Of a stretch of 64,000 bases of DNA, positions 53,647 through 63,763 are shown piece by piece. A program made the position numbers and the translations under genes. Below the pieces are notes generated by a model. The model saw nothing but the letters and a program-made list of their open reading frames with translations, was not told the DNA's origin and searched no databases. Source of the stretch: Hawksworthiomyces lignivorus (Eukaryota > Ascomycota > Sordariomycetes > Ophiostomatales > Ophiostomataceae); assembly GCA_002917075.1 (NCBI GenBank), contig NTMA01000004.1, forward strand, positions 62,001 to 126,000, in the 5' to 3' direction. Positions within the stretch are counted from its first letter, which is position 1; every line of letters begins with the position of its first letter.

Positions 53647-55274
53647 TCACGTGTCGTCCACCTCGAGCAGCGGCTGCAGGATCTGCAGGGCGCGCGGCGC
53701 GTGCTCGCCCGGCAGGATGACGGCGCCGGCCTTGGACGTGGATAGGTAGGATAGCTCGGGTAGCTCGTCGGGCTTGGCGCCGCGGGCAGCGCGAGCGGCG
53801 GCACTGGCAGCAGCGGCGGCGGCGGCGGCGGCGGAGTCGTCGCGCATGGCGTCGACCAGCTTGCCGGCGACGCCCGAGACGATGCCGGTGGCCTCAAAGG
53901 GCAGGGCGACGAGGTCGAGGAAGATGGGCACGAGGTCGCCGGCGACGTCGCCGACTAGCGCGCCGCCAAACAGCGGCAGCAGCGTCTTGTCCAGCAGCAC
54001 CGACGGCGGGTCGGGCGCCGCCAGCGTGATGGACAGGAACCGCGGCGCCGGCGCCAGCGCCAGCGCCGCCACCAGACACGCGTACAGCCGCGTGTCCACC
54101 GTGTCGGCCCAGCTGGCGCGCTGCTGCGTGCCGCGGCGCTGCGGGCCGCCGGCGCCAGCAGCACCGCTGCCGCCGCCGCTTCCTTTGCCGCCTATTCCGC
54201 TGCTGCTGCCGCCGCCTCCTCCTCCTCCTCCGCCGCCCATTCCGCCGCCGCCCCCGCCGCCGATACCTGGGCTCCCGTTCGTGCCCGAGCAGTGCGCCAG
54301 GTGCAGGTCGGGCACGATGTAGGGCACGACGTTGCCCCTGCGCAGCAGCGCAAATGTGCGGCCCTGCAGCTCGGCCGGGTCGGCGGGCGGCGGCGTCTGT
54401 GACGGCAGCGGCGGCGGCGTTGGCTGCTGCTGCTGCTGCTGCTGTGGAGGCAGCTGGTGGCCGTGCGCTGCAAACAGGTTGCTCAGGCTGCTCCTGCTGC
54501 CGCCGCTGCCGCCGTGGCTCTGGTGGTGGTGCTGCTGGTAGTGCTGCGAGTGCTGCGGGTGCTGCTGCTGCTGCTGCGTGTACTGCGGGTGGTGGTGCGC
54601 CTGCTGCGCCCTGGGGTGGGACAGCGACCCCGGCGCCACGAACAGCGACGCCTCCAGCTCCGAGAACTCGAAGCCCCGCGCCTGCAGCGCCTGCACCACG
54701 CTGTCGCGGTCCTTGCTCGGCACGAGTATAAAATCCGAGTAGTACGTCGTCACGAAGAAGATGGGGATCCCCGCCAGCGCCAGCGGCGACGACAGGTCCA
54801 CCACGCGCGACCCCGCGTCCATCCCGCCGCTCATCACGCAGAGCGCAATGTACGCCTCCTTGGACACCGACACCGCCGCCACCGCCTCCTTGGGCAGCGC
54901 CCGCGCGCTGCTCTCCAGCGCCGGCTCGAACACGTGCTTCGCCCAGTACGTGTGGCACACGATCGAGCACTCCACCGGCGTCACGCTGATGTTGAGAAAG
55001 TTGTGCCCGTAGTCCGGTGTCAGACCCTCGGGCGGCGTCCGGTCGTACACATCCCGGGACAAGCTGTGCGCCTGCGGCAATAAGATCTGAAGAATCGGCT
55101 GGATAAAAGCCGAGTACAGGTCCAATGGGATGTGGATGAGGCTCAGTTCGCCTTCCTTGAGGTGAGGGGAAGAAGCTGTTAGCTCACGAAATCGAACCAA
55201 AAAACAAAATGGATAAAAAGGTAAATACGCATTGACTCAATGAGACTCACCAAAAATGTGACTTGAGCATTCAT
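53647..55274 (-). CDS. CASTOR/GATS-like ACT-domain protein
   Basis: Two exons, complement of 55251-55274 (8 codons) and 53647-55155; intron 95 bp, phase 0; 510 residues. Splicing gives MNAQVTFLEGELSLIHIPLD, the usual start of this family; the second exon alone has no ATG here. Conserved parts: IPLDLYSAFIQPIL (17-30), NFLNISVTPVECSIVC (60-75), SKEAYIALCVMSGGMD (106-121), LALAGIPIFFVTTYYSDFIL (about 133-152), then VVQALQARGFEFSE. This is the tandem-ACT architecture of animal CASTOR proteins, which bind arginine and regulate TORC1 through GATOR2. Fungal members are uncharacterised, so arginine sensing here is inference. Between the ACT-like halves lies a low-complexity insert (about 190-350, His/Gln then Gly/Ser). 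The C-terminal half is recognisable from RLYACLVAALALAPAPRF and FEATGIVSGVAGKL, followed by an Ala run. Human CASTOR1 is 329 residues. Confidence 0.82.
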
Positions 55275-58018
55275 GATGCCCCAATTCCTGCTCCCTCAAG
55301 GCAGGGCGCCTTATCAGAAATACGACGCTCTCAGAACTGGTAATTCTCCTTTTCTCTTCTTCGTACTTGAGCCCTAATTCAATCCCCGTAAGCCCCCTCC
55401 AAAATTGCCAACAAAAAAAAATTAATAAAATAAAAATAAATTCCAAAACAGAAATGTCTGAATAGTGGTAGACCACACAGAGCCTATCGCATGTTACCCT
55501 TTACTTTTAAGAGACGTAAGAGGAAAAATAACAATAAGTAATGAGTAGTGGATAATTGATACTGGGATAATGCCGATAAAAGAAATAAGATCCGAGATAG
55601 GAGAAGAATGCAACGGGGAAAGGGATGGGGGAATCGGGTGATGGAAATAAACTAGAAGTTAGAAGCTCGGAGCTAGCGCTGCGTAGCGCCTGTGAAGCTC
55701 AAGATAATGGAACAATATCTGCGAGCTATCTGGGTCTAAAGATGGTGGCAGTTGTGGGTGGGAATATGCAAAACATGCAGGCCGAACGAGTAAAACGGCG
55801 CCGACGAGAGGGAAGAGGGGCTGAAGTAAGGGAGGGGAGTAGGCAAAACGGGGATACCCGTGTACAAACTAGGGATATGCAAGCGAGACGGTGAAATGAG
55901 CCGTCACGACAGGAGGCCCGGCGAGCACGAGAGACGATGGCGCTGTGGGTACTGTCTGGGAAAGGTGAGGCAGCGGCGTGGAGGAGAGACAGCCGAGAGA
56001 CAGAACACCGAGGTCAGGCTGAGTCACAGCGTGGCTGCGAGCAAGATAGGACCGCTGGGATGCTGGGCCTTCTACTCGACTGTTGATGCGATGCGGGCAG
56101 GATTGCTGTGATGCTCAGCTTTGGGCCAATTGGCTTGTGATGGCCTTCACCTGCAGCGTTGCATCTGCTTCCTGTACGGAGCACCTGATTGTTGACGATA
56201 TCTCTCGCCGCAAAGCAGAGCAGAGAGCGACAAGAGCAGAGAGAGGGGCCTGGCGATGCTGATGCAAGGGCAGAACGACCCCACAAAATGCAGATGACGA
56301 GTATTGTTGATGTTATGATTACATGGGCTGCAAGTGTTGCACAACCGAAATGAGTGCTTGGTCCCTTTTTATTGTCTGTCGTGCCATTGTTCAGGCATAA
56401 ACAGCAGAGACACACAAAAAAAAAGCAAAGAAGGGGAAAAGAAGGGGTGTGAAAAAAGAAAGAAAATGGACGCGGGCTAAGCATCAGCTACATGGGAGAC
56501 TGAGACAGCTTGCTTTGTTGAAGAAAACGCGAAAGGGACAAGCAAGGCTTTTTGTGTCCAAAGTCGAAATCCGGGCAACGCTCGGAAGAGGGGGGAAAGG
56601 GACAAAAGGGGGGGAACGGTGATGGATGGAGGAAGAAACTTTGTTTTAGGTGTGTATATGTGTGTATATATGTGCGTTTGTGTGCATTTGTGTGTGCGTC
56701 CGTTGTGTGTCTGGATATGCTTTTTGTGAATGTATCCGTGTGAATGTAGACAGGATACATTACGTACTTACACTAGAAGATCGAATGTCGGTACAGGAAG
56801 TACTGTACCTACATATGCTGCGTAGATGGGACATTGATTAAAGTTGGGCGGCACCCCCGAAAAGAACTAGTTACGCGCAGGACCAGCACATGCAGGACAA
56901 GCAAAAGAGAGGTGATAATTACGGCACATCAAAAGTCGTTGCCAAGGCTCGCAAAAATAGAGTTGGTGAGGGGGGGAACAAGAGGGGGGAAACAAGGCCG
57001 TGAGGTGGTGGAGGAGGGAGACTGGGCGACAATAGCAACCCCCACGCCAATAAAGGGCATCGCGGGTCTTATGACATTCAGAGCGGCATCTTGAAAGAGA
57101 AAAGACGGCCTAATTCAGCAGATATTCCCCCAATTTTCGTCACTGCTTCGCCTGTTGAAATTGGTGGACATGGTGGACATGGTGGATATGGTGGATATGG
57201 TGGACTTGGGGGGCAGAAAAACGCACTCAAATTTGATACGATTGCCCCATTGAGCCTCCAGCAGCTGCAGCTAGAAGAGACCTGCATCCTGCAGTGCAAC
57301 AGTTGATCGTGGCCTATCACCACTGCTTCTCCCGGCGCCTGCGCCCCCTTCAGACGCCTATTTTCGTTGCGAGAACTGCTCTCCCAGTTCAGACGGGATA
57401 GCGTACTTGGAGGTACACCATCTCGCCGTGATCACCGGTCTGACGGGATGACGGTAGCCGTGAGGAGGGTCTGACGTACACACACGATGGAGCTCTGACC
57501 GAAATGTTTACTGGAGTTCTGATCGTATTTATTGGCCAATCTTGACTGCTTACGTCTATACGGAGCAAAACTCTCTTGGGGGCAGAAGCCATCGTGTGTT
57601 CTGGTGATATAGGGTTGCGACAGGCAGGAATGGACGGAGCGAAGGAAGTTGGCAAACGCATGATGGCGTTGACGCCCTGCCTATGCCGCCTCCTTCTCCT
57701 CTTCTTCTTTAAACCTGTTTGCCGGGCGGTAGTCTGATATACGCCCGCTGCATGTCATTCATCTAAGTATAGGCTTGGCCGTCTAAGCGGTTTGCAGCCG
57801 ACGGAATAGCTCTTCTGTGGTCTGGGGCTAATCCGGGAGGTTTCCAGAGCTTCTTCCATGGCATAGGATCATGTACCCTGGGGTCTCCGCCTACGCCTCG
57901 CAGGTGCAAGTACGTGACTCTTGTTCGCGCTTGGTACAGACGTAAGCTGCTAGACCAGTGTACCCAGTGTGAATCCATGTTAGGAGGCTGCTGTCAGCTT
58001 TGGTGAGATGCTGGTGGC
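55275..58018. other. Gene-free region
   Basis: About 2.7 kb upstream of the CASTOR-like gene. AT-rich near 55420-55560, purine-rich near 55600-56000, a TG-rich run near 56650-56720, and a 9-bp minisatellite at 57162-57206. No frame is convincing. The last 250 bp may include decayed sequence of the retrotransposon relic that follows. Confidence 0.5.
57162..57206. repeat. 9-bp minisatellite
   Basis: Five tandem units of TGGTGGAYM: two TGGTGGACA, two TGGTGGATA and one TGGTGGACT. In one frame this reads as Gly-Gly-His/Tyr repeats inside a 71-codon frame with no other support, so I treat it as simple repeat. Confidence 0.75.
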
Positions 58019-58290
58019 GTGTCTTGGCTGTCTTCTTGGCTGTACATCATGGGTCAAGGTAGACAGGCGTTGCCTATATGTGCGTGCAACGAGGCGGAGG
58101 AGACCTCGGAGCACGTGTTAACCCACTGCAATAGCAACACCGTAACCAAACCATTGGAATGGGCCTCGGACTTGGGAGGGCTTTGTATCACGGACTTGGC
58201 ACGGAAGGGCCTAGATCTGTATGCATTGTCCCAATTTCGGTTCTATAATGTGATGTATCTCTCTATAAAAAATGCCCAATTGTCTAAGTA
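58019..58290 (+). pseudogene. Decayed 3' end of a LINE-type (non-LTR) retrotransposon
   Basis: A plus-strand frame reads ALPICACNEAEETSEHVLTHC at about 58070-58132, followed within 60 codons by LARKGLDLYALSQFRFYNVM. The C-x-C ... H-(3 to 4)-C arrangement after EAEET is characteristic of the C-terminus of the reverse-transcriptase polyprotein of Tad-like and related fungal LINEs, and the closing QF motif is also typical. Only this tail is present. The frame is broken by a stop at 58004-58006, and no reverse-transcriptase core is visible upstream, consistent with a 5'-truncated old insertion. The open frame runs on into the 3' end of the methyltransferase gene on the other strand, where it is no longer meaningful. 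A database search would decide. Confidence 0.55.
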
Positions 58291-58314
58291 TCACGATGGT
58301 CATGTCCCTATCAT

Positions 58315-60645
58315 TCATGCGGCCGCTGCCGCTTCCTCGCTTTTGATAGCGTCCCCGCTCTTCTCGCTCGCCTCCCCGTCTCTTGCTGCGTCTGCGCGCT
58401 TGATGCCCACGACCACCAGGTTGCGCGGGCTCTTCTCGTAGGCGAAGACGCTCTCGACCCAGCAGTCGCGCACAAGGCCGCCAGGCCGGGCCTGCTCCTC
58501 GCGCAGGAACAGCCAGCGGTCCGTGGCGATGACGGACTCGGCCACGCCGGCGCTGAAGGCCATCAGAGACCACACGGCGCTCAGCTCGCGGCGGCGGCGC
58601 TCGTCAAAGCGCGCCGCGTAGCCGGCCAGGTCTTCGTCGGTCAGGCTGGCCATCTTGCGCACGACATTCGCGTTCACGGCGGCGGCGCTGTCGCCGCTGC
58701 CGTCACCGCCGCTGCTGCTGCTCTGCGCCGCCAGTTTGGCCATGGCGCCCCGCACGTACGCCGGCAGCGATTTGTAGCAGGCCTTGGGCAGCGACCCGAC
58801 GATGATCGGGTAGATGACCCCGCCGAAGCCGTCCTCGGCGGCCCCCTCTCCAGCCGCTCCCGCCTGTGGCTGCGGCTGCGGCTGCGGCTGGTCCGCTCCG
58901 CCGCCGTCCAGCTGCAGCCGGGCGAGCACCCCGCGGTCGACAAAGATGCGCTGCAGGATGGCGCGGTAAAAGTGGCGCACAAAAAACGCCTCGCTCTCGG
59001 CGGCCGTCCAGTTGCGCGGCGCCTGGCACGCCATCATGCGCGCGGTGATGTTGAGGCGGATGCCGGCGGACCCGGCGGCGGTGGCGGCGGCGGCAGCGCC
59101 AGGCGGCACGTACGTCGCCATCTTCTGGCTCATGGGGAACCCCTCCGGGTCGCACTGGTCCGCCTCGCTCCGCGCCCGCCCGTTGGCCGGCTGCAGCGAC
59201 GGCCGCTGCCGCGGCCGATTCAGGCCGGGCAGCTTGTAGGTGGGCGGGCCCAGGCGCTCGGTCAGCAGGTTGTAGCAGCAGCCGACGATGGCGACGGCGC
59301 GCACGGCCGGGTTGAGCACCAGCGCGCGCAGGCCAAAGTGCGACAGGTTGCCGCACGAGTGGATGGAGACGGTGAGGAAGCCCGGTGGCGGCGGAGATTC
59401 TCGCGCTGCTGCGGCGCTCTTGTCGTCGTTGCCGCGCGCCCGCGGCGGCAGCGGCTGCACCCGCTCTAGCACGTGGGCGAGGTCGCCGTTCTCTAGCCGG
59501 CCCTTGACGTACTGGATGCGGCTGGTCTCTTCTGCGTCTGCCGCGGCATCGGCGCCCACGTCGGCCGGGCTGCTGCCGCTCGCCTGCCGCCGCGCCTCCT
59601 GTCGCTCGTAGGCCTCTTCCGCAATCTCGACTCGCGGCCGCAGGTCGGCCGCCGCGGCCGCAGCGAGGCGCGCACGCCTCTTCTGCTCGGTGCCATCTGC
59701 GCCGTCTGCGCTCTCCTCTGCTGGTTCTTCTGCCTCGCCGGGCGGCGCAGCATCCTCTGCTGCTGCCGCTGTCGCCGCCGCCGCCTCATCTGCTACCCCG
59801 TCTTCCGCTGCCAGCCGCGCCAGCCGGTTGCGCATCTTCTCGCTCTGCTTGTCCGCCGGCGTCGTCTGTAGCAGCCGCTGCTGGAACAGCTTCTTGTTGC
59901 GCATGGGCCGTGCGGCGTCCGCGTCGGCGCCCACGCCCACGCCCGTCTTCAGGTCCAGCTCCTTGGCGCCCGCAATGTTGTGGCCGCGGCCCTCCACCGC
60001 CACCACGCGTCGCCGGTACGTCGGGCTCGCCAGCGCCCGCCCCAGGTAGTTCTGCCCGCTGCCCACGTCCAGCAGGTGCGTGATGGGCCGCTCCGGCGCT
60101 GCCGCCGACACTGCGTCCGCCAGCCGGTGTACGTAGTCGGCGAACCGCGTCACCTCGTGCACCTTCTTGACGCTCATGCCCAGCGTGATCTTGCGCTCCA
60201 GCGGCTGCGGCGCCGGCCCCTGCAGCCCGTCCTCGTCCAGCGCCCGCAGCAGGCTGAACCGCCGCACGTCGCGCACGTACTGGACGAGGCTGGCCGGCGG
60301 CGGGATGCGCTCGCCGCCGTACTTCTTAGTGCCGCCTACTTCTTCCAAAGACAGGTCCGCCGCTGCCGCCACGACTTCGTCTATGTCGTCTCGCAGCAAA
60401 AAGTCGAGCAGCTCCATGGGCTCGCGGTCGACCAAGAAGGCCTGCCAGTCCTCCGGCACGACCTTGTAGAACAAGCCCGGGTCCGTCGTGTAAAAGTCCA
60501 TAATGTGCACACCACCACACAGGATCTGGAAGGTCTCCGAGGTCGACACATAGTGTAGCAGCTGCTCGACGTAGTCGTCAGCCGAGGCGAACTCGTCCGA
60601 GTAGGGCAGCGGCTTTGCAGGCCTCATGATCCTGTCCTTTTCCAT
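58315..60645 (-). CDS. METTL25/METTL25B-family methyltransferase
   Basis: Intronless, 776 residues from the ATG at 60643-60645; an in-frame ATG at 60625-60627 is an alternative start. The family contains a SAM-dependent Rossmann methyltransferase, and its substrate is poorly defined. Motif I is LLDVGSGQNYLGRAL (near 191-205), with motif II VVAVEGRGHNIAGAKELD. The family-specific block SIHSCGNLSHFGLRAL (near 427) and VGCCYNLLTE (near 452) follows, then FPMSQKM and ITARMMACQAPRNW. The N-terminal part (DFYTTDPGLFYKVVPEDWQAFL) and the C-terminal WLFLREE are also typical. A charged, Ala/Glu-rich coiled-coil-like insert of about 125 residues (near 245-370) separates motif II from the next conserved block. 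The last residues overlap an older retrotransposon relic on the other strand. Divergent from uS13m, with 657 bp between starts. Confidence 0.85.
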   Translation of the reverse strand: MEKDRIMRPAKPLPYSDEFASADDYVEQLLHYVSTSETFQILCGGVHIMDFYTTDPGLFYKVVPEDWQAFLVDREPMELLDFLLRDDIDEVVAAAADLSLEEVGGTKKYGGERIPPPASLVQYVRDVRRFSLLRALDEDGLQGPAPQPLERKITLGMSVKKVHEVTRFADYVHRLADAVSAAAPERPITHLLDVGSGQNYLGRALASPTYRRRVVAVEGRGHNIAGAKELDLKTGVGVGADADAARPMRNKKLFQQRLLQTTPADKQSEKMRNRLARLAAEDGVADEAAAATAAAAEDAAPPGEAEEPAEESADGADGTEQKRRARLAAAAAADLRPRVEIAEEAYERQEARRQASGSSPADVGADAAADAEETSRIQYVKGRLENGDLAHVLERVQPLPPRARGNDDKSAAAARESPPPPGFLTVSIHSCGNLSHFGLRALVLNPAVRAVAIVGCCYNLLTERLGPPTYKLPGLNRPRQRPSLQPANGRARSEADQCDPEGFPMSQKMATYVPPGAAAAATAAGSAGIRLNITARMMACQAPRNWTAAESEAFFVRHFYRAILQRIFVDRGVLARLQLDGGGADQPQPQPQPQAGAAGEGAAEDGFGGVIYPIIVGSLPKACYKSLPAYVRGAMAKLAAQSSSSGGDGSGDSAAAVNANVVRKMASLTDEDLAGYAARFDERRRRELSAVWSLMAFSAGVAESVIATDRWLFLREEQARPGGLVRDCWVESVFAYEKSPRNLVVVGIKRADAARDGEASEKSGDAIKSEEAAAAA

Positions 60646-61302
60646 TTCGGGACAGATCCAAGCCTGCAACTTGCGGCTGCGCTCTTAAACGGAGACTGGC
60701 CTGTGGACTTCTCAACTATAGCTAGAATATAGTCTGCGTGAGTTAGGCAGTAGAGATATGTGCCTGAACCTGGGAAGTGAGGTTCGTCTTAATGGGGCCA
60801 ATCTAGGCGCCGTATTACTATAAGAGACTGGCCAACCTTCTAGCTGTCAAGAAAAATAAATAAGAGAAAACCGCATTTTGAACCCAATTCTAGAAATTAA
60901 AATATAAAACCCAGCAGGAATAAGCCCGTAATTTGAGACCCAAAATGTCTATAAAAAGGCCTCGAGAAGAAATTTGCCATTGCTGTAAATTTCAGACGCT
61001 ATAGGGCCTTAGCCCGCTGGACCGTTAGGCGTCACAAGGCTGGGCATGTAGGTGGTGAGCACGCAGCCAATCAGACATCCGCATTGGCAATTTCGATGTG
61101 CCCACTATGCGATTTTCTACCACTCGAATTTTTCCGACATCACCGCTGCCGAAGCTCTTCCTGGTCTTCAAGCTTAACCCTCCCACCGGCGTCCCTGTTG
61201 CAATCGCGGACGGTTCCATCGATTGATCGCCAACATAGCTATAATTTCCTTTAGAGGTGATGCTGGTGGTGCTTCTCGAGCACCACACCAAATAGCGCAA
61301 AG
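60646..61302. promoter_or_regulatory. Divergent METTL25/uS13m promoter with CCAAT boxes
   Basis: 657 bp between divergent starts. Three CCAAT pentamers are visible: CCAATCAG at 61067-61074 (plus), an inverted copy at 61083-61087, and one at 60798-60802. CCAATCA is the preferred site of the fungal HAP/CBC complex, which controls many mitochondrial genes, so the pair about 220-235 bp before the uS13m ATG is a reasonable candidate. Function is inferred. Confidence 0.4.
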
Positions 61303-61796
61303 ATGGTGCGTCTTTTTGATTCCTCGCATTGCGACTGACGTGATTTTTGGTGCAGGCTTGCTGACGTGTGCCGTGCAGGTGTTCATTCTCGGTGTCAACT
61401 TCAACGAGATGAAGTTGGTCAAGGTAAGTTGCCCCATCTCAGGGCTGTGCCCCCGTGCCTGTCTCTGACTGTCCCCCTTTGCAGAAAGCCCTCGAGACCT
61501 TCTACGCCATCGGGCCAGAAACGTCGGCCCGTATCCTCGCCAAGTTCTCGATCCACCCGCGCGCCCGCATGGGCACGCTGCCGCCCAAGACGGTGACGGC
61601 GCTGACGGCCGAGCTGTCCAACATGACGATAGAGAGCGACGCGCGGCGCATCGTGCAGGACAACATCAAGCGGCTGCGCGACATGGGCACGTACCGCGGC
61701 AAGCGGCACGCCATGAACCTGCCGGTGCGCGGCCAGCGCACGCGCACGCAGATCTGGACGGCGCGGAAGATGAACAGGGTCGAGCGGCAGTCATAA
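61303..61796 (+). CDS. SWS2: Mitochondrial small-subunit ribosomal protein uS13m
   Basis: Three exons: 61303-61305 (the ATG alone), 61379-61423 and 61485-61796; introns 73 and 61 bp; 119 residues. uS13m sits in the head of the mitoribosomal small subunit and contacts tRNA and the large subunit. Spliced start: M, then VFILGVNFNEMKLVK, then KALETFYAIGPETSARILAK, followed by the helix-turn region LPPKTVTALTAEL and the basic tail KRLRDMGTYRGKRHAMNLPV, with RGQRTRTQIWTARK, the classic S13 ending. The first intron begins directly after the ATG (GTGCGT) and ends GTGCAG just before the GTG valine codon. Other possible starts (Met11 of the spliced product) would lose the conserved N-terminal strand. 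No long presequence is present, as is common for this family. Codon use is GC-rich. Confidence 0.93.
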
Positions 61797-62051
61797 GAGA
61801 GACAGACAGAGAGATTATTCGTGTTACGGAGACATAGAAATCATTTTGCATATGCATATACGGGGACAGGGATACTGGGCAATTTTGTTTGTACGATAGT
61901 ATATTGATTTGCAACGTCTGATGAGATTACTGCTCCAATTGGAAAAATTAAAGACAAGACAATAAAAATAGTTCACCGAGATTTACAGATGCATTTCAAG
62001 GGGGGGTAGCTCTCGCACCTGCCGCCGCCGTCGCCTCCATCCCGCACTTTG
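61797..62051. other. Short gap between convergent 3' ends
   Basis: 255 bp between uS13m (plus) and the dipeptidase (minus). AT-rich in the middle; presumably both polyadenylation regions. Nothing else seen. Confidence 0.6.
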
Positions 62052-63763
62052 CTACTTGCTCCAAGCCTCCCCCCGCAGGCCGGGCAGGTCGTCCTCCAGC
62101 GGCGGGGTGCCGGCGGCCTGCAGCTGGGCGGCGACCTGGTCGACCTGGCGCCAGACGCGCAGCAGGTTGCCGCCGACGACGAGGGCGGCCTCTTTGTCGG
62201 TGACGCCGCGGCGCAGCAGCTCGGCGACCAGGGCCGGGTAGGCGGCGACGTCGTCGAGGCCGCGCGGGGTGGAGCCGATGCCGTCAAAGTCGCTGCCGAA
62301 GCCGACGTGCTCGAAGCCGATGAGGCGGCCGATGTGCAGGACGTGGGTGGCGACGTGGGCCAGCGTGGAGTTGGGCGGATAAAAGGCGGGGATGCCGTTG
62401 GCCGACGACGCGGCGCCGTCCTCGCCCTCCCACTGGCACGACACAAAGTCGGGCGCGAAGTTGACCATGACCAGGCCGCCGCGCGCCTTGACCAGCTGCA
62501 GCACGTGGTCCGGCACGTTGCGCGGGTGCGGGCACACGCTGTAGGCGCTGCTGTGGCTGAAGATGACGGGCGCCTTGGAGCCGGTCCAGGCCGCGGCGTC
62601 CGCGTCCTTCTCGTCCGCGTCGTCCCGCGGCCGCCCGCCCAGCACGTCCACCATCGTGTCGACGCTCGTGTGCGACAGGTCCACGATCAGCCCCAGCCGG
62701 TTCATCTCTAGCACCACCTTGCGGCCCAGCGGGCTCAGGCCGCCCCACAGCCGCGGCGCCTTGCGCAGCGGGCTCTCCCACAGCGCGGCGTCGGCGTACT
62801 TGTTGGGGCACTGCGTAGGAATTCCAGGGTCAGCGCGGGTTCTAGAGCAGGAAGGGGGAGGCCAGGGAAACTCACATTGTGCGTCAGCGTCGCGTAGCGC
62901 ACGCCCAGCGCGTGGTACCGCCGCAGGTTGGCCACGGAGTTGCCGATCTGGTGCAGGCCCTCGATGCCCAGCGGCGAGATCAGCTGGCCGCGCTCAAAGG
63001 CGGCCAGCGCCGTCGAGCTGTTGACGTCGGGCGAGAACACGTCCGGGTACGCCTGCTTGAGCCGCGCCACCAGGTCGATCTGCTGGAGCGTGTCCTGGAC
63101 GCCTGGGAGAAGGAAAATGTCAGCACGAAGAGACGCAGCAGCAGACACAGCAGCGCACAAAGACGCCAGACACATTGTCAGCACGCACTCTGCAGGTAGT
63201 TCTCGTCGGAGAGGTCGGTGCCATTTGCCGGACACGGCGTGAACACGCTCCAGAAGGCGCCGCCATTCTTTCCGGCGCGCAGACGCGGCAGGTCGACGTG
63301 CTGGGGAAGGCCGTCCGTCAGGAAGCCGTTGCGGAAATCGTCGTTGTTGATGTGGTTGTTGAAGAGGACCCGGATGGCAATGGCAAAGTCGTTGTGGCCG
63401 TCTGAGAAGGGCGGGGGTTGTCAGCATACAGCATCTCACAGAGCATCTCGCAGCTCAGTCCAGCTCCATACCGATCAGGGGCGTCGAGGTCAGAATCTTG
63501 TCCACTCGCTCCTCTATGGTGAACTCTCGGGCCTGCTGGCCCCGACACGGAAACGCATGGCGGGTCGTCATCATATGAAAAGACACAACGAATGCCAGGG
63601 CCACCATAACGACTATGCGGATGGTTAACAAAGACGCCGGTGACCTCCGCACCGGCTTCTCAGCCTCGAGAACGGGAACAGAAGCGCCATGGCTCTTCTC
63701 TTCGTCCTGGCCGGCATGCGCCTCGCTGCCTCTCACCAAGTGATAAGCTCCTTTCTCGTTCAT
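62052..63763 (-). CDS. Membrane dipeptidase, peptidase family M19
   Basis: Four exons, complement of 63472-63763, 63189-63401, 62876-63102 and 62052-62810; introns 70, 86 and 65 bp; 496 residues. M19 enzymes are binuclear-zinc dipeptidases that cleave dipeptides, including those with D-residues or dehydro residues at the C-terminal side. All expected ligands are present: His100 and Asp102 in DGHNDF (the codon for Asp98 spans the first splice site), Glu216 in GIEGLH, His291 in DLSHTS, His330 in FSHSSAY, plus Arg341 in HPRNVPD and Asp418/420 in GSDFDGI. Residues 44-64 form one transmembrane segment after a short polar N-terminus, so it is a type II membrane protein rather than a GPI-anchored one like the animal enzyme. 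The catalytic domain should face the ER lumen, vacuole or outside. All junction phases agree, and the stop is TAG. Confidence 0.93.

Noticed and set aside
57091..57306. 71-codon frame with Gly-Gly-His/Tyr repeats
   Set aside because: The pattern comes only from the 9-bp minisatellite; no other support.
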